64,000 bases of DNA from Paenibacillus aestuarii (lineage in GTDB: Bacteria > Bacillota > Bacilli > Paenibacillales > NBRC-103111). Of this stretch, positions 34,572 to 42,600 are shown piece after piece. The stretch covers positions 1 to 64,000 of the forward strand of contig NZ_JAQFVF010000069.1 in the NCBI RefSeq assembly GCF_027789125.1. The letters run 5' to 3'. Position numbers and translations under genes: made by a program. The number at the start of each line of letters is the position of its first letter. Position 1 is the first letter of the stretch. The notes under the pieces are model-generated. The model was not told the origin of the DNA. It ran no database searches and worked only from the letters and a program-made list of their open reading frames with translations.

Positions 34572-34686
34572 TCATCGTCCATGCATCGCGATCCAGGTCT
34601 CAGCAATCTGTCCGTCTTCGATGGGATACGACTGCATTCCAGCACAAGTACAGTCTTGCCTGAGTAGCGGGTGACGGTACTGTCAT
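34572..34686 (-). pseudogene. SnoaL/NTF2-like remnant behind an intact promoter
   Basis: The minus strand has ATG 34686 eight bases after AAAGGAGA, but its frame closes after 28 codons. A second frame carries GMQSYPIEDGQIAETWIAMH then GR and a stop at 34572-34574, which resembles the C-terminal strand-turn of SnoaL-like ester cyclase/NTF2-fold proteins. A deletion seems to have joined start signals to a C-terminal fragment out of frame. Confidence 0.45.
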
Positions 34687-34715
34687 AGGTTGTCTCCTTT
34701 TATGAGATATGTTTT

Positions 34716-34755
34716 TTTAACATGTTTAACGTTTTTATTATAAGAACACATGTTC
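34716..34755 (-). promoter_or_regulatory. Promoter with LexA-type SOS box and second palindrome
   Basis: On the minus strand: GAAC-N4-GTTC (34744-34755), the core of the Bacillus LexA/DinR box, sits one base before TATAAT (34737-34742). Further on, AACATGTT (34719-34726) is a perfect palindrome near the expected transcription start. The only gene downstream is the remnant at 34572-34686. The -35 hexamer is poor. Confidence 0.5.
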
Positions 34756-34880
34756 CGTTTTGCGAGTGAAAAAGCAGCAAAATAGGCTTTCTCCTTCAAA
34801 ATAGGAAAACCATTTCAGATAACGTACAAAAAAGTTGCTAGCTAGCAAAGTATAGAAGAGTCTAACAACAGCTGAGGAAT

Positions 34881-34984
34881 ATTGGGCTTATACTGTCCGG
34901 TGACACAAACATGCGTGCTTTCAGATCCCCGTAATTCGGGGATTTTTTAATTCAAAGCACCTTTGTTTGTGTCGCCAGCCCAAT
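34881..34984. repeat. Large nested inverted repeat with internal terminator
   Basis: Four stems in register: ATTGGGCT (34881-34888) with AGCCCAAT (34977-34984); GGTGACACAAAC (34899-34910) with GTTTGTGTCGCC (34964-34975, one G-T pair); GTGCTTT (34915-34921) with AAAGCAC (34954-34960); and ATCCCCG (34925-34931) with CGGGGAT (34937-34943) followed by T6, which alone is a rho-independent terminator. The whole is 104 bases and lies 120 bases before the LuxR-type giant gene. Confidence 0.8.
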
Positions 34985-35103
34985 GTATTAATTCCTTCCT
35001 AAAAAAGGATACCCCGTATCTGGGCACATTTCGTATGCTTATTCTCCAAAAAAAGCTATAATTCAGTTAGACACTTTACGGATTGGGAACAACGGGGGTA
35101 TGA

Positions 35104-38100
35104 ATGATATCGCACCAAATGAAAGACGTTTCTCTTCGATTATATGGGCAGCAGCTACATCAAGCTGGATTACCCGGCTTCCTTGCAGCGGCTGAACTTG
35201 TTGCAGAAGCGGTTTTAAGTCTTCATAGTGAAGGGAATGTTCATAAACGGCTAAGCCCGGATACGATTTTTGTCAATCATGAGGGCAAACCAACAGCTAT
35301 AAGTTTTAAAAAGAATACAGAGACCGTCAGCGAAGCCGATCCGCCCCGCTGGGCTTATCGAGCGCCGGAGCAAACGGGACGGTTGATACACGGCATCGTG
35401 GATGCACGCGCCGACCTGTATGCGTTAGGCGTTATTTTCTTCGAGCTGCTAACAGGCGAACTGCCTTATCAGGCGGAGGATCCGACCGGGTGGATGTACG
35501 CGCATATAGCCAAGCGACCACCGCATCCATGCGAACGCGTCTCCGCCATTCCGCCAATAGTCGGAGACATGGTTGTCAAGCTGATGGCGAAGTCGGCGGC
35601 GGAGCGCTATCAAAGCGCCTATGGGCTTTTGTATGATTTAAGGCTGTGCCGTTCCAGCCTTGAGCAGCATGGGCGAATCGAGACGTTCACGCTCGGCGGC
35701 AAAGATTTCGCAGGACCGCTGCGCATGCCCGCCGACGTCAGCGGTCGCGAGCGGGAAAAGCAGCTGCTTTCAAACGCTTATGCCGCCAGCCTCAATGGCA
35801 AGACGCAGCTTGTCGCCGTGAGCGGAGAGCCGGGCAGCGGCAAAACGATGCTGATCCGCGAGTGGTGCAGGGAGCAGGAGAGAGGCTTCTGCATCTCGGG
35901 AAAAGCCGACCAGGCGCATAGCGATTCCCCTTATGCGCCGCTGATCCATGCGTTCCAGGAGCTGATCCGCCGAATGCTGGCCGGCAGTGAAGAACAGCTC
36001 CTGCGGTGGAAGGATAAGCTGCATGCGGCGCTTGGCCACAATGCCAGTTTCGTTGCGGAGATGATCCCTGAACTGAGCCTCATCATCGGCCCTCTGCCGC
36101 CTGTGGAGGCGCTTCCCTGGATGGAGTCCAGGAACAGGCTCCAATATGCGTTTCAAGCGCTGCTTCGCGCCGTTGCAGGAAAAAGGACACCGCTCATTTT
36201 GTTTTTGGACGATATCCAATGGGCGGACGCAGCTACGCTGGATTTGATCGCCAGCATCGCGAAGGGAGGAGATATTGGGTATTCTCTCCTGATTCTCGCC
36301 TATCGCAGTCAGAACCTGCAGATCGATCAGTGGTTAGGCGAGCAAGCTGCGGATGCCGTATCCCTCGAGCGCATAGAGCTGAGCGCGTTTACGCTTACGG
36401 AGACGGAGAAGTTTATCGGCTCGATCCTGCAGATGGAGCATAAGCAGGCAAGACCGCTGGCGGAGGCAATCTATCATAAAACAGCAGGCAATCCTTTTTA
36501 TATCAGGCAGTTGTTACAAACTATATTTGAACAAAAATTGCTGTGGTTCGAAACGCGGGCGGAAGAATGGCTGTGGGATGCGGACGGCATTCACAAGCTG
36601 GAGAGCGTCGGCGATGTCCGGGAGTTTTTGCGCAATCAGCTGCACAAACTTCCTTCGGCCGTTGTGCAAGCGCTGAGCCTGGCTGCTTGTGTCGGCCATA
36701 CGTTTGCTGTTCAGACCCTTGCTGACGTTCACCGGAAAAGCGTTGAGCAAGTATTGGCAGACTTGGAGCAGGCGCTGCGGGAGGGGATGATCCTGCCCGT
36801 TCGCGAAGCGGATAGCCGGCAATCGCCGAAGAGCACGCTGAATGCGAGATTCATGTTTGCACACGATACGGTCCAACAGGTCGTCTATGAAGCGATGACA
36901 GCTGCTGAACAGGAAGCATTCCACGCCGCCATTGGCCGTGTGCAATGGGCGCATCTGGCGGATGAGCTTGACGATAATCTGTATACGGTGACTCACCATT
37001 TGATGCTCGGCAGACTGCATTTGAGTCATGCGGAAAAGCTCCACGCCGCTGAGTTAGCCTTGCAGGCTAGCAGGAAAGCGCGCAAAACGGCCGCCTATGA
37101 ATCGGCTTCGACCTTCGCTGCTTTCGCCACGGAGCTGCTAAACGACGATGATTGGCGGTATCATTACGAGCTTGCCCATGCTGTCCATTTGGAGCGTATG
37201 CAGATCGAATGTTTGAGCGGCCATGTGGAGCAAGGAGAGCTGCTGTTCGCGCAGCTGCTCGCTCGAAGTCCAGACAAGCTGGAGCGGTTGAAGGTGCATT
37301 CGCTGAAGTTGGAAATCGATATCAATCTCGGCAAGGCCGGATCCGCTTTTGAAGACGGCTTGCAGCTGCTGCGTGAGGAGGGCATTGAGCTGCTTGGCAG
37401 GACGAGCGTATCAAGCCGCCGGAAAGCGCTGCTTGAAGCGAGCCGGATGCTGAGCACGGAAATTCTTCAGCCGCCTCTGAGAAGTCCTGCAAGAACGGAC
37501 GCGTACGAGCTTGCCGTCGTCCATTTGCTACAAATCCTGGCGAGAGCTTCATCATTTGTGGATATGGACGTATTTGTTGTCATTATCTGCAAGTGCATTG
37601 GCAAGCTGATCGAGCATGATGCAGTGAAGGCGTATCCCGAAATCGTCGCTATCTTCGCCTCTTTCCTGTCAGCTGAATGCGGCTGGCATAAGGAAGGCGC
37701 CGAGCTTGCCGAGGCGGCATGCCAGATGGCCGGTCCGTCCTCGTCCACAGTTATACCGAAGCTATCGTTTATCCGGGCATTGGTTCGATTATGGCTGGTC
37801 AGCGGGCGGGAGTCGCTGGCTTTGTTCGATGAATCGTATCGGATCAGCATCATGAACGGCGACTTGTATTATGCCGGATTTTCGCTGCGCGGCTGGATGT
37901 TTAGTCTTTATGCCGCCGGACGGCTGGACGAGTTGCTGGCATTCTGTCAAAAGCATATGGAGGCTTCTCAACAACATGCCCCGCTCTTTTTAAAATCGTT
38001 TACATTGTATCGACAATTCTCGCAATGCTTGCGTGGCGAGACGGATGATCCGATGTCGTTGAACGACGGAACGTTTGATGAAGAATCGTTTAAGCAAGCC

Positions 38101-39540
38101 ATGAGCCCGGCTGAAAAGCGGATCGGCCTTTATTTTGAATATCAGATTTGTAAAATACAGCTGTTGTACGTGTTCGGGTGTTATGCGGAAGCTTTTCAGC
38201 TTTGGCAGGAAACGGAGCACAGCGAACGGTATTATAAGTTTCATTCTCATTTGTCGGAAGGCCTGTTCTACGGATGCTTGGCATTGTGCAGCGATGAATC
38301 GGCTCGTGATGGGGCTGAGGTGGAGAAGCAGCTGAAGCCGATGCTGACGCAAATGCGGCACTGGGCGGAGCTGAATCCCGCACATTTTCAACATAAATAT
38401 TTGCTGTTGAAAGGTGAAGCCGCACGGCTGAAAGGGAAGTGGGAGCAAGCCGTCTCCTTGTATGACGAGGCGATAGATACCGCGAATGAGGCCGGATATG
38501 TGCATATGGAGGCATTAGCTTGTGAACGTGCAGGGCGTCTGCTGCTTGCACAGGGCAAGAAGAGATTCGCCAAAACGTATTTGATCGATTCTTATCTTGC
38601 TTATCAAACGTGGGGGGCGTACCAGAAATGTGTGCAGCTGCGCAAGCAATTCCCGGAGCTGCTGCTGCCGTCCTTTGATGCAAGCGGGTCGCTTGGGCCT
38701 GGCGACGCACGGGTAAACGATGCTGCAAGGGAAGGGCAGAACGAGGGCGAGACCGAGCTGCCGTTGGAAGCGGAACGGCATATGTTCAAGAAGGCCGCTG
38801 ACCGGCTTACGCAGGCGGCGGGCTTCGAGCAGCTGATTGGGCAGTATTTGCAAACCTTGATGGAAAACGCCGGAGCGGCGAAGGGCTTCTGGATTGTGAA
38901 CAAGGAAGGCGATTGGTGGATTGAGGCCGAGCAGGATATTAACCGCAACGTGACGAAAAACGGCCATTCGGCTACGCTGGAGAGCTGTTTCGATCTGCCG
39001 ATCTCTGTCATCCGCTTTGTAGCCAGAACCAAAGAACCGCTGATCCTTGACGATGCGCATCTTGACGATCTATTTGCCTGGGACCCGTATATTCGCAGCG
39101 TGCGGCCGAGATCCGTCATCTGCTTGCCGGTGCAGCATCTCGATCGATTGGCGGGCATTGTCTATTTGGAAAATGAAGGGGTGACCGCCTCTCATGCCGG
39201 GCAGCGGCTGGAACTGATGCAAATGATGTCCGCTCAGCTCGCTGTGCTGAACCAGTTTGCAGGCGAGGCGCCGGTCGGCCCTGCTGCGCCGAAGGTCGCT
39301 GCAGCCGGCAAGCTAAAGGCTGAAGCCGGCGGAACGATGCTGCTCCAGAAGCTCACGGAGCGGGAGAAGGACGTGCTGCGGCTTATGGTCAAAGGCTTGT
39401 CGAACCCGGAAATTGCCCAGCGGCTTGAGCTCGCTGTCGGCACCGTGAAGAACATTACGCTTGTCATCTACGGCAAGCTGCAGGTGAACCGCCGTACCCA
39501 GGCGGTGACGAAGGCGAAGGATTGGCAGGTATGGGAGTAG
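35104..39540 (+). CDS. Giant STAND-type LuxR transcriptional regulator with degenerate kinase remnant
   Basis: A 1478-residue multidomain regulator. Residues 1-190: C-lobe of a Ser/Thr kinase without an N-lobe; the catalytic HRD/HKD is HKR (47-49), the DFG is lost, but APEQTGR and ADLYALGVIFFELLTG remain. About 215-480: AAA/STAND ATPase with Walker A GEPGSGKT (241-248) and Walker B LILFLDDIQWAD (Asp369-370). About 640-1210: helical TPR-like repeats. About 1270-1400: GAF-like domain. 1412-1472: LuxR helix-turn-helix (LTEREKDVLRLMVKGLSNPE). This is the architecture of PknK-like multidomain proteins ending in DNA binding rather than a histidine kinase. ATG 35104 follows CGGGGG. Adjacent co-directional surface-protein genes are the likely targets (inference). 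Confidence 0.88.
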   Translation: MISHQMKDVSLRLYGQQLHQAGLPGFLAAAELVAEAVLSLHSEGNVHKRLSPDTIFVNHEGKPTAISFKKNTETVSEADPPRWAYRAPEQTGRLIHGIVDARADLYALGVIFFELLTGELPYQAEDPTGWMYAHIAKRPPHPCERVSAIPPIVGDMVVKLMAKSAAERYQSAYGLLYDLRLCRSSLEQHGRIETFTLGGKDFAGPLRMPADVSGREREKQLLSNAYAASLNGKTQLVAVSGEPGSGKTMLIREWCREQERGFCISGKADQAHSDSPYAPLIHAFQELIRRMLAGSEEQLLRWKDKLHAALGHNASFVAEMIPELSLIIGPLPPVEALPWMESRNRLQYAFQALLRAVAGKRTPLILFLDDIQWADAATLDLIASIAKGGDIGYSLLILAYRSQNLQIDQWLGEQAADAVSLERIELSAFTLTETEKFIGSILQMEHKQARPLAEAIYHKTAGNPFYIRQLLQTIFEQKLLWFETRAEEWLWDADGIHKLESVGDVREFLRNQLHKLPSAVVQALSLAACVGHTFAVQTLADVHRKSVEQVLADLEQALREGMILPVREADSRQSPKSTLNARFMFAHDTVQQVVYEAMTAAEQEAFHAAIGRVQWAHLADELDDNLYTVTHHLMLGRLHLSHAEKLHAAELALQASRKARKTAAYESASTFAAFATELLNDDDWRYHYELAHAVHLERMQIECLSGHVEQGELLFAQLLARSPDKLERLKVHSLKLEIDINLGKAGSAFEDGLQLLREEGIELLGRTSVSSRRKALLEASRMLSTEILQPPLRSPARTDAYELAVVHLLQILARASSFVDMDVFVVIICKCIGKLIEHDAVKAYPEIVAIFASFLSAECGWHKEGAELAEAACQMAGPSSSTVIPKLSFIRALVRLWLVSGRESLALFDESYRISIMNGDLYYAGFSLRGWMFSLYAAGRLDELLAFCQKHMEASQQHAPLFLKSFTLYRQFSQCLRGETDDPMSLNDGTFDEESFKQAMSPAEKRIGLYFEYQICKIQLLYVFGCYAEAFQLWQETEHSERYYKFHSHLSEGLFYGCLALCSDESARDGAEVEKQLKPMLTQMRHWAELNPAHFQHKYLLLKGEAARLKGKWEQAVSLYDEAIDTANEAGYVHMEALACERAGRLLLAQGKKRFAKTYLIDSYLAYQTWGAYQKCVQLRKQFPELLLPSFDASGSLGPGDARVNDAAREGQNEGETELPLEAERHMFKKAADRLTQAAGFEQLIGQYLQTLMENAGAAKGFWIVNKEGDWWIEAEQDINRNVTKNGHSATLESCFDLPISVIRFVARTKEPLILDDAHLDDLFAWDPYIRSVRPRSVICLPVQHLDRLAGIVYLENEGVTASHAGQRLELMQMMSAQLAVLNQFAGEAPVGPAAPKVAAAGKLKAEAGGTMLLQKLTEREKDVLRLMVKGLSNPEIAQRLELAVGTVKNITLVIYGKLQVNRRTQAVTKAKDWQVWE

Positions 39541-39560
39541 CTGACCAATCGAAGATTTAG

Positions 39561-39592
39561 AAAGACCTGGCCAACAGCCAGGTCTTTTTTTG
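39561..39592 (+). terminator. Rho-independent terminator
   Basis: Perfect 11-bp stem AAAGACCTGGC / GCCAGGTCTTT, 5-base loop, T-tract. Ends the regulator transcript and separates it from the surface-protein operon. Confidence 0.92.
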
Positions 39593-39683
39593 TCCCAAAA
39601 TGACCTTTGGCACTATCGAATTTTGTCGGATTACTCCTAAAATGATGTAGGTCTATGTGCATATGCCGATTAAAGGAGGTCCT

Positions 39684-42600
39684 ATGAAAAAACTCGTTAC
39701 AGCAATATCGACGGCGCTGCTACTCGTAAGTACAGCTCTCCCATATCCAACTACGCTCCTGGCGGCGACCCTGCAACCGGCTGGGGCAGTGAAACAGCCT
39801 ACTTCGATCACGATCAGCTCAGCAAACGGTACTGTTCAGCCGGTTAACGGCAAGTATTTTTTTACCGATGGCCAGACGATCAAGCTGGCTGTCGCCTTCG
39901 AATCCTCCAATCCTACCGTGAAATGCAGTATGGAATCAACGGTACCCGTATTACTGAATGGCAAGCAGGACTGGATTTATTTGTATGATGCCGTATACGA
40001 AGGCTACTCGGCGCCTGTTTATGCCAGAGGCATTACGGCGGACATGCCCTCCGGCCCTATAACGTTCCAGAGCGGTCCGGATAGCTGCGGTCCGTCGAAC
40101 GGTACCTCGATCCCTGCGCCACTATGGCCGAATGGGGCCAATGCGACGACGTATTTCACGGACGGAACGTCGATGAATAACGTCGCTTATTTCAACAGCC
40201 TGATCCCGGCTCCTGTCTATATCGACAATACAGCGCCGACCATCACGTTCGGTAATCTGCCGACCGATTCGAGCTATAAGAACGCGTTCAATATTACGCT
40301 GACATCTAACGACCTGCCGGTGAATGAAAATGTCAACATGTATTACACGTGGACGCAAACATCGGCAGCGCCGGCAGCTGCAGCAATTAATACGGCGATA
40401 ACCAGCGGGACCGCCGCAGCCGACCCGACTGCTCCCGGTATGTATTACCTTCATGCGCGGGCGGTCGACGTTGTCGGTCATGAAGTCATTCAGACGAAAG
40501 GGCCGTTTTACTTAGACAAGACCGCCCCTACGATCACTTTTGGCATGCAGTCGGATACGACTTACAAAAAGAGTCATGGCGTAACGATAACCACTGCTGA
40601 TACACCATCGACCGCCGACACCAGCTTATTTTTTGTCTGGACGCAAAGCGCAACGCCTCCGGCAGCCTCGGGCATTACCGGCAGTCTGGTAAACGGTGCC
40701 GCTCCTGTAGAGCCGACAGGCACTGGGGCGTACTATTTGCACGCCAAAGCTGTAGACCTTGCCGGGAACACGACAATTAAAACGGCAGGGCCTTTTAATT
40801 ACGATAATCAGGCGCCGGCCGTCACGATCAGTCCGATGTCCGGAGATGCCAAATTAAGCCATACCGTGACATACACCGTGTCGGATGCACATTCCGGCTT
40901 AAAGCAGGTTAGCTATGAATGGTTGAAGGACGGCGTATCGTATTCCACGGGTGCAGGGAGCATAACGGGCGGTACGCTGACGGTTCCTAACACGGCCGAA
41001 GGCAAATATACGCTTAAGCTTACAGCTACAGACAACCTCAACAATGTGAAGACGCAGGACAGCCTCGTCTTCATCATTGATAAAACAGCGCCAACCGTTT
41101 CCTTCACGACACAAGGCAATAGCGTGCCCAGCAGTTCCCGCCAAGTTGGCGTCACCTTGTCGGAAGCTACAGGAACGTTAAGTCAAGCGTACTCCCTTTG
41201 GTCGGACAACGTGAATACGCCGGCAGCAGGTGATGTCGGATGGCAGCTGTTTTTTGACGGCAGCGGCTCACTGACGAGCAAAAGCGCTACGCTGACTTCT
41301 CCGGCAGGCGCGAACGGTACGCAATTTTTGCATATCAAAACGTTGGACAGCGCCGGCAACATCGGCTATGCCAAGACGACGCAGGGCTTCGTGCTCGATA
41401 ATACGAAGCCGTCCGTTTCATTCACAGTTCCGAGCACTTCGCTCTACAGTAAAACGGTATCTACGGATTTGAATATATCGGATAACATTACGACGAATGT
41501 CGCCAATTTTGTGATCAAGTATATCGTTTCGGATCAAGCCGCAACGAATGGCGACGATTCGACGTGGAGCAGCTCCACGAGCCGAACGCTTTCGATTGCG
41601 GATAAAACGGGTATTTTTTATATACATACGAAGGTCTACGATGAAGCCGGCAACTGGACGCTTGCCACCGGTGGTCCGTACAAGCTGGATAACGCGCTGC
41701 CTACGGGAGCGATCACGGTTCCCAAGAAATTCACCAACGTGACGACAGTGCCGCTTCAATTAACCGCTGCCGACCTGCAAGGGTCTGTCGATCAGATGAG
41801 ATTTGCAGTCGATGGAGGCGCGTGGGGGAGTTGGGAGACGTTTGTTTCCAGCAAAACGATGATAATTTCCGCAACGCAGGGCGTGCGTACAATAGCCGTA
41901 CAGTACAAGGATGCTGCGGGCAATATTAGTACGACTTATGCGGATACGGTCACCTACGATATTACGAAGCCGACACTGACAGGCATTACCTATAGTGCGG
42001 CTTCCTGGACGAATCAGCCGGTAACCGCGACTTTGACCGCTGCCGATAACGTGACAGCCGTAGAGAATATCACGGTGGACGGACTTACAGGCTTGAGTTA
42101 TCAGTTCCAGACAAATGGAAGCTATACGTTCAATTTCAAAGATCAAGCCGGCAATGTGAACACGGCGACGGCAACCGTGACCTGGATCGATAAGACGAAG
42201 CCGGTCATCACGCTTGGCACGAACGGCTCCCCAGCCGCAAAATCCGTAAGCACGGCTGTCTATGCGACGGATACGGGCGCGCCTGTAAGTGACTTGTCGT
42301 TCGCGCATGCATGGTCGACTTCAGGCACCACAGTGCCGACTGTATGGTCGCCATTAGGGGCTAACCACATCGCTGAGAAAAACGGTGTGACCGGAACGTG
42401 GTACCTATGGGTGAAAGTTACGGACGCTGCAGGCAATATAGCGACGCTGTGCAGCAACCCGTTCTTGCTGGATAACACGAGCCCTGTCGGCACGATTACG
42501 TACAACCCTGCCGGTTTGACGGCAAACAATGTAACCGCAACACTGACAACGGACGAACCGGTAACGGTGACGAACACGAGCCAAGGGAAGAAGGAGCATG

